The notes: generated by a model from the letters alone, not told the origin. 64,000 bases of DNA from Phytopythium helicoides (GCA_024867545.1 JANFNE010000001.1:62001-126000), one strand, 5' to 3'; shown: positions 9,909 to 20,993, counted from the first letter of the stretch. Program-made: numbers and translations.

Positions 9909-10931
9909 ATGAACAACTCGGAGAACTCGATCAAGATCGCCGTCTTCTCGGCCCACAGCTACGATGTCGAGTCGCTCACCAAGGTCGCCGATCAGGAGGG
10001 TGTGACGCCCGCCCATGAGCTCATCTTCTTCGCTCACCGCCTGAGCGAGACCACGGCCAAGCTCGCCGAGGGCTGCGAGGGCGTCATCATCTTCGTCAAC
10101 GACACCGCCAATGAGGAGGTGCTCCGCATCCTCCACAATGGCGGCACGCGTGCCGTCTTCCTGCGCTGCGCCGGCTTCGACATGATCGACCTCAAGGTCG
10201 CGCAGGAGCTTGGTATGGCCGTCACCCGCGTCCCCGCGTACTCGCCCTACGCTGTGGCCGAGCACGCCGCTGCTCTGATGATGACGCTCAACCGCAAGAT
10301 CCACCGCTCGTACAACCGCACGCGCGAGCAGAACTTCCGTCTGGCTGGCCTCCTCGGCTTCGACGTGAATGGCAAGACCATTGGCGTTGTCGGCACCGGC
10401 AAGATCGGCGCTCTCTTCGCTCGTATCGCCAGTGGATTCGGCTGCAAGGTGCTTGCCTACGATGTCGTGCAGAACCCCGAAGCGCTCAGCTACGGTGTCG
10501 AGTACGTCTCGCTTGACGAGATCTGGGCTCGCTCCGACATCATCTCGCTGCACTGCCCGCTCTTCCCTTCGACCAAGCACGTCATCAACGAGGAGAGCAT
10601 CGCCAAGATGAAGGAGGGTGTGACCATTATCAACACTAGTCGTGGTGGTCTCATTGACACCGAAGCTCTTGTCAAGGGCCTCAAGTCCAACAAGATCGCG
10701 TCGGTCGGTCTTGACGTGTTCGAAGGCGAGGGCGAGTACTTCTACTCGGATCGCTCGGGTGCCATCATCGCCGATGACACGCTCGCCCGTCTGTTCACGT
10801 TCCCGAACGTGATCATTACTGGTCACCAGGCATTCTTCACGGAGGAGGCGCTCGGCAACATTGCCCACACCACGATGCAGAACATCAAGGCGTACCTGAA
10901 CAAGGAGGAGCTCAAGAACGAGGTCAAGTAA
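9909..10931 (+). CDS. D-lactate dehydrogenase, LdhA-type, intronless (copy 4)
   Basis: A single exon of 340 aa starting MNNSENSIKIAVFSAHSYD. It is open through the point where copies 1-3 all have an intron (HELIFFAHRLSE is continuous). Motifs: GVVGTGKIG, NTSRGG, FEGEGEYF, TGHQAFF. The frame upstream of 9909 is open but has no ATG after the predicted transcription start, so 9909 is the start. The sequence is a mosaic: 10,257-10,363 is close to copy 1, about 10,405-10,617 is nearly identical to copy 2, and the C-terminal EALGNIA...NIKAY is like copy 3. It is predicted to be cytosolic. Exact intron loss plus mosaic structure suggests recombination with a cDNA, which is inference. Confidence 0.92.
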   Translation: MNNSENSIKIAVFSAHSYDVESLTKVADQEGVTPAHELIFFAHRLSETTAKLAEGCEGVIIFVNDTANEEVLRILHNGGTRAVFLRCAGFDMIDLKVAQELGMAVTRVPAYSPYAVAEHAAALMMTLNRKIHRSYNRTREQNFRLAGLLGFDVNGKTIGVVGTGKIGALFARIASGFGCKVLAYDVVQNPEALSYGVEYVSLDEIWARSDIISLHCPLFPSTKHVINEESIAKMKEGVTIINTSRGGLIDTEALVKGLKSNKIASVGLDVFEGEGEYFYSDRSGAIIADDTLARLFTFPNVIITGHQAFFTEEALGNIAHTTMQNIKAYLNKEELKNEVK

Positions 10932-11059
10932 GCACTGTAGATTAGACGCCGCCTGTCAGGCGGCCCACCCAGCGTGCTCCTTGCTTCTTGTGCATGTGTA
11001 GTGACGACCCAGTAAGTGTGCATACAATATGACGCACTTGCGTTTTGTACTTGATTGTA

Positions 11060-11230
11060 GTTCGTGATCGACCCGAAAGTCAATTTTTTTACCTATCGAG
11101 TCGTCAGTCTATGCCACCGTCATGAATCAACTTGTTCTGCTCCACTCTCTCACAGTTCTTGATCGACCGTAAAAGTCAACTTCGTAGCTATCGAGTTGCC
11201 AAAGTTCATGTCGTCGCCATGAATCAACCA
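11060..11230. repeat. imperfect direct duplication (~75 bp, spaced ~95 bp)
   Basis: Two related segments start at about 11,060 and 11,155. Both run from GTTC(G/T)TGATCGACC through CTATCGAGT to CATGAATCAAC. They lie in the 490-bp gap between D-LDH copy 4 and the C9orf85-like gene, where no gene is seen. Confidence 0.65.
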
Positions 11231-11423
11231 GTCTGCACGCCGCGGGGAGCGACTCCTTCATTTATCATCGGAGCTCGCTTCAACTTGCTGCCTGAAAATG
11301 ACTTCCCAGGTGTCAATACGTTTTTTGTAAATTTACTATTATAGTTATCAGGTTTTCTTAATTTACGCAGTGTGGCGGCGCCGCCGTCGCCGTCGCCAAT
11401 CACCAACCAAGGCAAGCGCCGCC

Positions 11424-12120
11424 ATGAGCTCGCAGCGCGGCAACGTCAAGAAGGGCGCGCCCAAGCACCAGAACTCGTTCGCGTTCAAGCACAACCCCAA
11501 GTCCAAGAAGACGGAGCGCATCCTGTCGCTGCCCATCCGCGGGCTGTGCGAGAAGTGCCGCAAGCAGATCGAGTGGCGCAAGAAGTACCGCAAGTACAAA
11601 CCGCTCACGCAGCCGGCCAACTGGTGCGTGCGGGCGGTGGCGGGGCCTGCGGGCGACTGGCTCACGTTTCTCTGTTGGCGCAACAGCATCTACTGCCACC
11701 AGAAAAGCGTCACCTCCGCCTACCACGCCTCGTGCGACGCGTGCGCAAAGGTAGGGAGGATGCATGCGGGCCGACCCGACGGAGACTCACGAGCCTCGTG
11801 GCGACTGCAGGAGCGAGACATCTGCGCCAAGTGCTGCCAGGGCAAGGAGATCGTCGCGACGTGCGTGCAGCTCCTCTCTGCTCGCCTTGTTGCTGGTGCT
11901 GACGCTCGTGGTGGTTTGTCCGTGCAGCGACCAGGAGCTGGCGTCCGAGCGGCTCAAGCGCAAACAGGAGCTCGAGACCACGCTCGACGGCATGCGTGAG
12001 CGCGAGCGCCGCGCCTTCCTGCGCAACCAGGAGAAGGAGAAGCGCGCAGCTCGCGGCGAGGCCGTCGGCGACGACGACGGCTTCGAGTCGTTCGACGAGG
12101 AGGAGGACGAGGAGATGTAG
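11424..12120 (+). CDS. C9orf85-like zinc-binding protein
   Basis: Four exons, 11,424-11,623, 11,687-11,750, 11,811-11,860 and 11,928-12,120, give 168 aa with all phases closing. The N-terminus MSSQRGNVKKGAPKHQNSFA and the block GLCEKCRKQIEWRKKYRKYK are the signature of the conserved eukaryotic C9orf85/DUF2039 family. Four CxxC/CxC-type cysteine pairs (CEKC, CIYC, CDAC, CAKC) probably bind zinc. The C-terminus is a basic, coiled-coil-like stretch followed by an acidic tail (FDEEEDEEM). The function of the family is not established. The start is fixed by family similarity. The next gene begins 104 bp downstream on the same strand. Confidence 0.85.
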
Positions 12121-12159
12121 AGGTCGCGCACGATTTTATCCAATAAGAAGCGGTATATG

Positions 12160-12177
12160 TTCATTTCTGCCAATCAC
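12160..12177 (+). promoter_or_regulatory. Inr-like core promoter of the MscS-like gene
   Basis: TTCATTTCTGCCAATCAC, 48-65 bp before the ATG at 12,225, resembles the oomycete initiator TCATTYY followed by a CAWTTT-like element with mismatches. It sits only ~40 bp after the stop of the preceding gene. Confidence 0.45.
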
Positions 12178-12224
12178 GCGGTTGGAATTCGCCCTGTCGG
12201 CGCGAAAACCGAAGCGCAGCGAGC

Positions 12225-13864
12225 ATGAGCCTGAGCGGAGACGTGTGCTTCGTGAGGCTCAGCGGCTGGGAGGACTGGTGGGCCGAGGTGCGCACCGGGT
12301 CCTTCAAGACGTACGTGTCGGTGGTGCTCTTCTTCCTTTCGGCCGTCCTCGCCAGCCCCATCGCGCGCTCGCTCTTCTTCCTCGCGCGCAAGTTCAGCCC
12401 CAGCAAGTGGATGTGCGTCGTCTTCCTGTGCGGGGGTTGAGGGCTAGCTGGGCGCTGACCGCTCACCGCAGATGGCCGGACGACGCGAGGGAGCTCATGA
12501 TGTGGCAGACGTCGCTGCTCTGCCGAGCCGGGCTGCTCTGGATCGCCATCGCCGTCTCTCGGCTCTCGCTCATGCTCTGCATGTGGCCGCAGTGGCTCTT
12601 TGGCATCTCCTTCATGATCTGGATGGACGCCGCCGGCAACGTGCTGCGTGAGGTGCAGTTCTGCACGACTGCTTCTCTTTTTACGGCTTCCAGTGAAATG
12701 ACCAAGGCGAGGGTGTCCGCAGGTCATCGTGCGTAAGGGCACGGTCGGCTACAGCGAGCATGAGAAGCCCGGCCGCATTACGCTGCTGTACGAGGGGACA
12801 ACGGTGGGCTTGGCGATGTGGAGAACCAATGCATCACAGGTATACTAATTATTGCTGTGGTGGATGGTGCAGCTCGCCAAGCTCATGCTGCTCGTGCTCA
12901 TCGTGTACATCTACTACGTATCCCCAGTCGTGAACGAGAATGTCACGATGAGACTGCTCTTCTCCACGGGCTTCTTCCTCTCCATTGCCCTCTCCACACT
13001 ACCGCTCGTAGGTTTTATCTCAATGCTCGCTCATTCGATCAGCAGACTCACACAGATGTGCTTGCTTTGTTGTACTCTCTTTCAGCTGCGCAATTTTGTT
13101 GGAGGGCATCACATGTTCCTGGCTAGCATGCTTCATTTGGATTCCCGCATTCGCGTGCATGGAACGTCAACCCCTGCAGGCACTGTGAGCGACACACCAC
13201 TAGGTTTTATTGTCCTGGACACGGAGGATCGCACGCGAACCTTCATCCCTGCGGGGGAAACCATTACAGACACAACTGAGGTGTTCCACTCGCGTGCCTG
13301 GCCACTGCAACTCGACATCCGCTTACCGTCATCCGTGCCGTCGAGCAAGGTTCGCGCGTTCGTCCAGGATTTGGATGAACTGTTGTTGTTTCAAGGCACT
13401 CGACCGAGTGCTGCTACAACGGCCAGTATCGACGGGAATCCAGACCTGTCCTCGTTTTCCACTCGTGCAAGTTCATTGGGCGGCGGTATACCAGCTCCGC
13501 GCGGCCGTGCGAGCAACGCAAAACGAAAGGCACTATTTGACCTGGCAACCCAAGAGGAGAATAGCGTGTTTGAGCGTGCGCGAGGGCACGAAAGCTATAT
13601 TGCCGTGTTGGATTCCACGCGCTGGGTGATTCGATTCCACACTTTTGTCAAGGAAGAGAACAAGACTCGATTCCGGCAGACGCGTGCGTGGGTAGGTGCA
13701 CGTTGCCTCGTGATTTTTCAAACCGCTGGGTGATTAACAAACGCACTCTTCTTTTGTGTGTGTGGTGCTAGTATATTGAAACTATCACACGAATGCTGGA
13801 AACCCAGCAGCTCGCGTACTCACCTCAGACAAAAATCGCCGGGAACTCAGACGAATCATTATAA
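12225..13864 (+). CDS. MscS-family mechanosensitive channel-like membrane protein
   Basis: Six exons (12,225-12,412; 12,472-12,652; 12,723-12,803; 12,873-13,007; 13,086-13,691; 13,772-13,864) give 427 aa with all phases closing. There are about five hydrophobic helices in residues 20-195. Then follows a region with MscS beta-domain character: GTVSDTPLGFIVLDTEDRTR...IPAG. The C-terminal alpha/beta-like part reads LDSTRWVIRFHTFV then ITRMLETQQLAYSP. MscS channels gate ions under membrane tension. The pore-helix Gly/Ala pattern is not clear (LRNFVGGHHMFLASML), so the assignment rests on the beta and C-terminal domains. The gene is convergent with HPS3; the two stops are 30 bp apart. Confidence 0.65.
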
Positions 13865-13894
13865 GCAGTCGCCCCTTCATGCATAACAAGTAAC

Positions 13895-16800
13895 TTAACA
13901 GGCCAGCGCCAGGCCTGCCTGGCTCATGCGTTGCTTCTCACGGCCACTTTCCAGGCGTGCACTTGTCTCGATGGTCGCCATGTAAAGCGCTAGATCACCA
14001 TCTTCTGGAAGTACTTCCAGTAGCTCCTCGGGTGCTAGTGTCGAACAAACATGGTTCAAGATATTCCCCAAGATATCTCCCTGGTCGTTCCCCGATGTTG
14101 CCTGGATGGTGGATTTGTTAGAGAAAATCAATCTTCAACGCGGTATCAAAGGAACAGCTCACCGGAGTAGCAGATAGAGAAGACAGGGTTTGAATGAGGA
14201 ATCGCCACTCCTCGAGCGTGCTGCAGTAGTTTTTACCGTACGGAAGGAATAGGTCGACAAAGTCGCTCCGGGACGCGATCAACCGCAAGCCGTCGATAGC
14301 CCTGCAAGGGAAAAGTAGAATGTAATGGTGAGTTCGGTTGCAGTCTCCCAGTTTCTATCATGAGACAATCACTCTACCTGGATTCGCGAGGCAGCGTCAG
14401 CAACACTATCAATGCCGCAAAGTCGTTCGTGAGCATCCAGTCTGTGCTACTAGTATCGGAATCGGGGTTCCGGAATGCGGCTAATAGAGTCACTGGATTG
14501 CACAGACTCCTGTCGAGAACAAGCTCAACAGCTTGACCAAGAAGAAGAGCCAAAATATCTCTTGACATGGACTGATCTTCTCGCAAGCATCGCTTCTCCA
14601 TGTAGCTTTGGATCCATGGCTTGATACTTGATGGGGGCTCGCTGAGTCGACGAAACTCATCCGCATCAAAAACCTCGACCAGCCGAGCTTCCACTCCATT
14701 GTCGTCTTGAGGATGCGATACCAGCTGAACGCACAGCAGCACGAGTTCGACAGCCACTGACGCCTTGATATGTTGCAGCGTCTCTTCGTCATCGCGCAAC
14801 TCATCCCTCTCAGCAAGCGCTTCAAGACTAGGCATTACTTGAAGTACAAACATAAGAAAGCGAAGCACAAACACCTGCTCGGCAGCTAGCGCTTCTGATG
14901 TAGAAGTGGACGCTGACGCGTTGGATGCACCGAGCATACGGCGTGCCGACAAAGTTGCTGTCTTGCCCAAAACTGCGAGGCAGAATGCAAGGACTGAGTG
15001 CAGTGTCTCTTGCCGTCCGATCGCGCCAATAAATACTTGTTCCAGAATGTTGAGGAAATACACTGGGGTATGCGAAAGAAGCGTATTTGTTAGAATTGAG
15101 CTCGAAAAGTCCTCCGCCTCATTAGAAATACATTTCTGGATGAGCAAGCGAGGGTGGGTGATTGCCAATCGTCGAAGGGTGTCCTTGTGATTTTCATGGA
15201 GATCTAAAACAGTTGATGTGATGCTCTCAGTCGAACATCGATCGATAAAGTCCGAGATAGCTGCTTCTTCGGTGCCGTAATTTTCCGATTTGAATGAACT
15301 CCAAACTTCTTCTGGCGACGCATGAGCTCGCAGCACCAAGACAAGTGTAGCCACCCTTACAAGAATACTATGGCTTGTCGACTCTATCAACTTCAGGTAC
15401 GCAAATGCAAGATCTGGGAGGGTCCAGCATAGAGACGAATCAATCACAAGACGAGCCAGCTGTTCTGGAAAATGCTTGTCGTAGTGAAGAAGCACTGTGC
15501 GTGTGAAGTCGTCGCTGGGTTCAACGCCCGTGCTTCCTGTTGGCGATGCCGCCATAATGGTCCCGAGCGATGGCGGAGGCGGAAACACAAATGCCTCCAA
15601 GTATTTCCCAGTCGCGCTTGCTACTGCCGATCGGTCAACGGTGTCCATGATCCCGCGGAGACGCTTCATCACCTCGATTGATGGAACATTTGAAGCAACA
15701 TATAACAGCGCTGCACGGTCAAGGTTGCGATGCGCTTCGGACATGAAGATTCCTGCGAGATCTGCAGCGCATTGCTTGGCGAGTCGGTCGTACAAGTTTG
15801 TCTCCAGCTCCAATGCAACGCGTTCTTTATGATCCCTTGCGTCGCCAGATTGGCTTTCTGTGCTTTCGCTGGAAAAGCTGTTCAGCAGATCAAAGCCAAT
15901 GTCCGCCCTGTAGCGATAAAGAGAGAAGAGGCTCAGCAGCAAGTCGATCTGATCCACCGACAAAGTCTTGGCACCAGAGAGTACTGCGTCGTGGATAGAT
16001 GAGAAGATGAGTGAAGGTGGGCTCTGCTGGAAGACTCTAATTCCCGGTGGATGAGGTAGAGAGGCCACCGAACGAGAATGTTTCGATCTCGCTCGCCTCA
16101 TTTCAAACTCGGCTTCAGGAAGTCGCTCAACTGCCGCCATGCAAGATGTGCGAAGCATATTGCTAAACGGTAGCTGAAGCTCATGATGACGAGTGTGCTT
16201 CACATGTGGAAGAAGAATTACATACGAGTCGAGAGCTGCGATCTGAGATGCCAGGAACGGCACAGGTTGAGTACACAGCAATTGTGGTTGGGATGGTTGA
16301 GGCACCAAAGATTTGCTCAGCGCTCGACTTGCAGCCACATAATGGCACGGGCTCCAAATGGACCAAACCTGCAGCCCAGAGATCGTTGCGACGAACAAAA
16401 ACGAGCTGTTGGCTTCGATGCATGTCACTGGTGACGTGAAAGTGTAGTGCATGACAACACGCCCAGATTCGGAATCGCCAGACGAGTGCTCCGAGCCAAG
16501 TACTTCTCCGGCTGCGCTGTCTTCGTGTTGCGTAGTAAACGCCTCTTGGCTATCTCCCATGACCACTTTTCCGACCTTAATCGGCTTTGAAATGCCTGAG
16601 GATCGTGTCCGCTCACCCTTCCCGAGTACCTTCTTTGACATCTTCTTGCGTGTTGTGTCAATTTCTTCGGACAAGAAGTAGTACAAAAATGCATTCTGCT
16701 CTGTCGCAATGAGTAGCCGCGTGTAGCTTCGAGTTTCAACGGAAAAGCGGTTGTCAATCGTTTCGGGGAGAAACTTGAGAGATGTCACGCAATGGTTTGG

Positions 16801-17823
16801 AGGCAGGTAGCGACGCAGCAGCACCGTGACGTCATTTTCGCCAATGAAATAGGACATTGCCTGATTTGTGCGGACATCTTGGCTTTTGACCAGTCCCGCG
16901 AGATTCCAGGCCTCTTGCTGTGCCTCGTTGCGCCTCAAAATCATAGGTGTAGGAAGCTCTGGCTCTTCAAAGATTCGCTGCTCGTCTTGCTCCCGCGTCT
17001 TCGTGTCGGATTCCATTCCATAATACGAAGAATGAGGGATCGGAACTTCGATGAACGCATCCAAGTCGCTCCCGGACCCGATGCACACGCAGTCTTCCGC
17101 GTCTTCTGGGACATTGGTTCTGGGGACCTCTGACTCACGGGGCGCCTCCGTGCTTGAAAGATCAACGGGTCCAGCAGCACTAAGCATCATGGATGGGGCT
17201 AAGGAAGGAGCCCTCTCGTCCTTGGAGCTCTGGACATGGATTTCCATTACGCGCACCTCAGTCTGCGATGCGTATGCGACGTAAACGCCGTGGATCGCGA
17301 CGCGCTCGACCTGGAGGTACGCGTGATGTTGCGCCATGTCGACCTTGAGCTCCATCACGTGCTCGAAGAAGCCGTGGCTGCACTGCCAGATGTTGATGAC
17401 TGTCCCCATAGCGACCACGACGCGACCCGTGAAGCTGCACACGGCGATGCAGTCGGCCTTGCGCCTGGACGATGGGCTGTCGAGCACGCCGAGCGGCAGC
17501 GTGTACCCGCGCACGATCTTGCGCTCGCGCCAGTCGTGGTAGACGCAGAGAAAGGTCTCTGCGTCCTCGTCGCCGTCGTCGCTCTCGAGTGTGATGAGCG
17601 AGTCCGAGAAGCTCGTGTAGTGCAACGTGAAGATGCGCCGGTGGATGGTCGTGAACTCGTGCAGCAGCGCCGCGCAGGACGCCGCGTACACGCGGATCAC
17701 GCCCTCGAGCCCGCTCGCCACCGCGAACGTCCCGTCCGACGTCGTGCGCGACGCGCCCGCGAGGCTCTGCGCCTCCTGTGCGGCCGTCCCCAGCTCCAGC
17801 GCGCGCACGAACAGCGACCGCAT
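13895..17823 (-). CDS. HPS3: BLOC-2 subunit HPS3 homologue
   Basis: Three exons (14,378-17,823; 14,163-14,301; 13,895-14,101) give about 1,263 aa from MRSLFVRALEL; an in-frame ATG at 17,898 would add 25 residues of non-typical composition. The N-terminal ~250 aa are beta-propeller-like, with blocks that line up with human HPS3: CVYHDWRERK, CIAVCSFTGRVVVAMG, GVYVAYASQTEVRVMEI. A low-complexity acidic middle region follows. The C-terminal half is a long alpha-solenoid, like the clathrin/COPI-type repeats of this family. In animals HPS3-HPS5-HPS6 form BLOC-2, which directs cargo to lysosome-related organelles; that role is not known here. Exon 1 is very long and the two small introns are near the 3' end. 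Confidence 0.75.
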
Positions 17824-18282
17824 GAGCCTCCTCTTCCCGTTCTCGGGCGATTTTCCGCTTTTGACCAGGATACGGGTCTCAAGAGTTGTATACTGCACGT
17901 CCCAGTACTATTTATGCATATGGTAAAAGCTAGGCTTGTTCTCACAACACTTAATTCGGATTACCAACATTACCGACACTTGCATTGATATACCGGTAGT
18001 CTGTACTGATCATTTACGGTAACAACTAGTAATTTTAGATAATTTACATGTTGCCAAGTGTGTCGGTTGGTATGAAGTGCTGGGGCGCTTGGAGTCGGCA
18101 GGCGCTTGGAGTCGGCAGTCCTTCCATGAGCCTGCGGGCCTTCCACGCCGCAAACTGACGGCTGGCGCGGCGCCGAGTACTGTCGTACCCTCCGCTCCGG
18201 ACGCCAGGCGGCCGCGGCGGCGCACACGCCATTTTCCACGGCGCGAGCGAGCGAACGACAGCGCCTCGATCGCCCTGCTGCC
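17824..18282. promoter_or_regulatory. divergent upstream region of HPS3 homogue and hypothetical gene
   Basis: About 460 bp between divergent starts. The part from 17,890 to 18,060 is AT-rich compared with both genes and probably holds the promoters. A short 19-bp direct repeat containing GGCGCTTGGAGTCGGCA occurs twice at about 18,084-18,118. No consensus promoter element is convincing. Confidence 0.35.
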
Positions 18283-19131
18283 ATGCCGTTGGCGCTGCCC
18301 AGCGCCATTTTCGCGCCTGCCCGCAGTGCCATGGACCCCGTGGCCACCAAGTCCGCGTCGCAGGCGCACCCGCTGCTGCCGAGCCTCAACGTCAAGGCGC
18401 AGCTCGCCAGCTGCGTGGCCATGACCAGGGCCTTCGTGGCCAAGACGCTGCCCAGGACCAAGCCGCTCCCGCTGCCGCTCCCCATGGAGAGCCCAGTCGG
18501 GAGCTCCGGTGTGCGAACAGACAACAGTGCGAGGATCTGCGAGCTCGTAGTCGTTGCCGTGCGCCGTGTGGTGCGCGTCGACCGTCGCGGCTGCACAGAG
18601 GCGGCGCTAGCGACGCGCGGCTGGTCCGCCAGTTACTGGAAGGGATCCTTCCGGAGGCTCGAGCAGCACCAGCGCGTACAGTGCTCGGTGCGCTACGGTG
18701 ACTCCCGCAAACAGTCTCGCGCGAGCAACTCTACTTCTGGGATCTTCGAAGTCGACGAAAAGTTCGTGTTCGCACGGCTCAACGGCGCGCCGGTTTACGA
18801 CGAGGCTATCATCGAGATCACAGCCCCACAGCCTCCAGCACCGCACGAGCAACCTGAGACGCTCGCTCGGCTGGTCATTGACATGGATCAGGAGTTCCTT
18901 GATGAGGTGGGCGTTCCGGATGCACCGCTGCAACGGAGCTGCGCCGTGAAAGCCGCCGACGGGTCCGGCACCGCGTGGGAGGTCGAGCTCGTCCTGCACC
19001 GCCTGCCTATCGACGGCGCGGCCGCGCAGACTGCTGCAGCAGCGCTTGCCCAGTCTCTGCGCGGCGTCAACGACGGCGCCGACCTTGAAGCGTTTGGCGC
19101 CGCGCTGCCGCACTTATGGTACATGTTCTAG
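18283..19131 (+). CDS. hypothetical protein
   Basis: An open frame of 282 aa from ATG 18,283 (or Met17 at 18,331, MDPVATKSASQAH). No family is recognised. Residues from about 150 to the end have normal acidic/aliphatic coding character (GIFEVDEKFVFARLN..., LARLVIDMDQEFLDEV). The stretch 18,500-18,720 does not: in this frame it is Arg/Val-rich, while another frame reads a helical-looking segment (ARLVRQLLEGILPEA). One or two unresolved introns in that part are therefore likely, and the exact protein is uncertain. No signal peptide or membrane helix is seen. Confidence 0.4.
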   Translation: MPLALPSAIFAPARSAMDPVATKSASQAHPLLPSLNVKAQLASCVAMTRAFVAKTLPRTKPLPLPLPMESPVGSSGVRTDNSARICELVVVAVRRVVRVDRRGCTEAALATRGWSASYWKGSFRRLEQHQRVQCSVRYGDSRKQSRASNSTSGIFEVDEKFVFARLNGAPVYDEAIIEITAPQPPAPHEQPETLARLVIDMDQEFLDEVGVPDAPLQRSCAVKAADGSGTAWEVELVLHRLPIDGAAAQTAAAALAQSLRGVNDGADLEAFGAALPHLWYMF

Positions 19132-19808
19132 TCTCGTCAAGCGAGTCTTTCGTTATTGCCGACTATAAACCCTACGACGCTCAATACAGTACGAGTCCGT
19201 CGCGGCAGCCCCGCGAGTCGACTAGCGATTGCCTGTCCTGTCCTTCTGGCGGCGACGCAAGCTGCCTGTCATGGTATCGCAGACTGCGCTACAAACACCT
19301 CGCGTTCGTTGGTCGCCTGCAAATCCTGTCGATCTGAGCTGAGCTGCGATTCAGAGCCGGTCGGTGGCGCGAGTACATTCAGACCTGGTCGGTGGCGCGG
19401 ACCTCGCTTCCTTGAAGCTCGCAGTGAGTCCTGCATGCAGCCGACACGACTCGACTGCCAAGCAACAAAACAGCGAGTTGAACCTCACGGAGGCTGCCGG
19501 ACTCTACATGGCGTCTCCATAATGGAGAGCGAGCGCCAGCAGGTCGGTCGATGCAGAGGCGTTGCAACGTTGTGTGCAGTACCACACCAGCCATAACCGG
19601 CTCCTACGATTTTTGTGGCGCTAGCCTACCGGCCTCTGCCTCGTGCGATGCAGCGAGAGCTCAACTGACACTCTGGCGGATCACGCGGCCGAGCCTTGCC
19701 GCCGCCGCCGCCCTCTGCTGCTCCATAGAGCGCGAGCCCCGCGCCACCGCCGCTTCGGCCCGCCCTAGAGCCCAAGAGTCGACGCTCAAGAGTCAGCGCG
19801 CGACTGCC
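19132..19808. other. gene-free stretch before ankyrin-FYVE gene
   Basis: About 680 bp. The downstream frame is open well before its ATG but lacks gene-like composition. No RNA gene or repeat is recognised; the region probably carries the promoter of the gene at 19,809. Confidence 0.4.
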
Positions 19809-20993
19809 ATGGTGTACGCGAGCGCGCAGGCGTCCGACAGCGAGGGCGAAGATGAGTCGTCCTTCACGTCCACGTCCACCATGGACTCGGACTACGAGAT
19901 CCCCGTGGCGCTGCAGAAGCTGCACGTGTGGAACAACGAGCGCGTGTCGGCCAAGGTCTCGCAGTACCTCTCCGGCATGAACACCATCCGCGAGAGCGAG
20001 TCCATGCGCTTCAGCATGGTCACGGCCAACAAGTGGAAGAAGATGGGCTACCACCCGTACAAGCCCGACGCGTCGGGCTACACGGCGCTGCACCGCGCGG
20101 CCAAGAAGGGCGACGAGTCCGTCGTCTCCTCGCTGCTCGCCATGTACGACGGCAAGGCGATCGACCTCGCGGCCATGAAGTCCTACAAGCAGCACCAGAT
20201 CGCGCTGCACATCGCGGCCAAGTACGGCAACCTTGACGCTGTGCGCTTGCTGTCGGCGCCCGAGTTCCGCTCGCTCGTCAACCAGCCAGACCGCAACGGC
20301 AACACGCCGCTGCACTTTGCCTCGACCTGCAGCGCGCCGTCTGCCCCCGATGTGGTCGCGCTGCTGCTTTTGCGCGGCGCCGACCCGACTATCAAGAGTA
20401 ACCGCGACGTGTTCCCCATCATTGCGCACGTCCTCACAGCTCAAGAAGACGACCCAGAGATTGTCAAGCTACTTATGAAGCATGGCAGCGATCCCAACAC
20501 CATTGATACAGCGGGCAACACGGCACTCCACATTGCCGTATCACAGGGACTCTGGAAGGTCGCGGCATCGCTCGTTCGCGAGCAAGCGAGCATGACCATC
20601 CGAAACAACCAGGGCGTGATGGTGCTCGACATCCTTTCTCCTCCGCAGCTCGCGTGGTTAGCCAAGTTCATCGTGCATCCACCTGAATGGGTTTCGTACG
20701 AGTCGCAGCGCTCGTGCATGGTGTGCTCCCGCAAGTTCAGCCTGCTTGTGCGACGTCACCACTGCCGCCTGTGTGGCCGCATCTGTTGTGGTCCATGCTC
20801 ACGGTACAAGCGTCGGCTGCCCTTCTCGGCAACCCTTGTGAAACCGTCGGCCAAGGCGCGGCACCACCTCGTCAAGGTTTGCAGCACTTGCATAACGGTG
20901 CGCGAGGTGGCGCCCGATGATGTGTCGTGGGCGAGCACGACAGCCGACCGGTTAGTGGCCAGCGACGCCGCTGTCGACTACGATGATTATTAG
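19809..20993 (+). CDS. ankyrin-repeat FYVE zinc-finger protein
   Basis: A single exon of 394 aa from MVYASAQASDSEG. The acidic, Ser-rich N-terminus (1-30) is followed by about five ankyrin repeats at 88-285 (SGYTALHRAAKKGD, QIALHIAAKYGN, NGNTPLHFAST, AGNTALHIAVSQG). A FYVE domain spans about 294-363: WVSYESQRSCMVCSRKF, the basic RRHHCRLCG motif at 315-323, CCGPC, and the final CSTC pair. FYVE domains bind PI3P on endosomal membranes; the ankyrin part probably binds a protein partner. Ankyrin/FYVE combinations are common in oomycetes. The longer frame upstream (to 19,551) has no domain and poor composition, so the ATG at 19,809 is preferred. Confidence 0.9.
   Translation: MVYASAQASDSEGEDESSFTSTSTMDSDYEIPVALQKLHVWNNERVSAKVSQYLSGMNTIRESESMRFSMVTANKWKKMGYHPYKPDASGYTALHRAAKKGDESVVSSLLAMYDGKAIDLAAMKSYKQHQIALHIAAKYGNLDAVRLLSAPEFRSLVNQPDRNGNTPLHFASTCSAPSAPDVVALLLLRGADPTIKSNRDVFPIIAHVLTAQEDDPEIVKLLMKHGSDPNTIDTAGNTALHIAVSQGLWKVAASLVREQASMTIRNNQGVMVLDILSPPQLAWLAKFIVHPPEWVSYESQRSCMVCSRKFSLLVRRHHCRLCGRICCGPCSRYKRRLPFSATLVKPSAKARHHLVKVCSTCITVREVAPDDVSWASTTADRLVASDAAVDYDDY

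Noticed and set aside
17236..17988. 250-codon plus-strand ORF antisense to HPS3
   Set aside because: It is a shadow of the conserved HPS3 N-terminus with no recognisable features.
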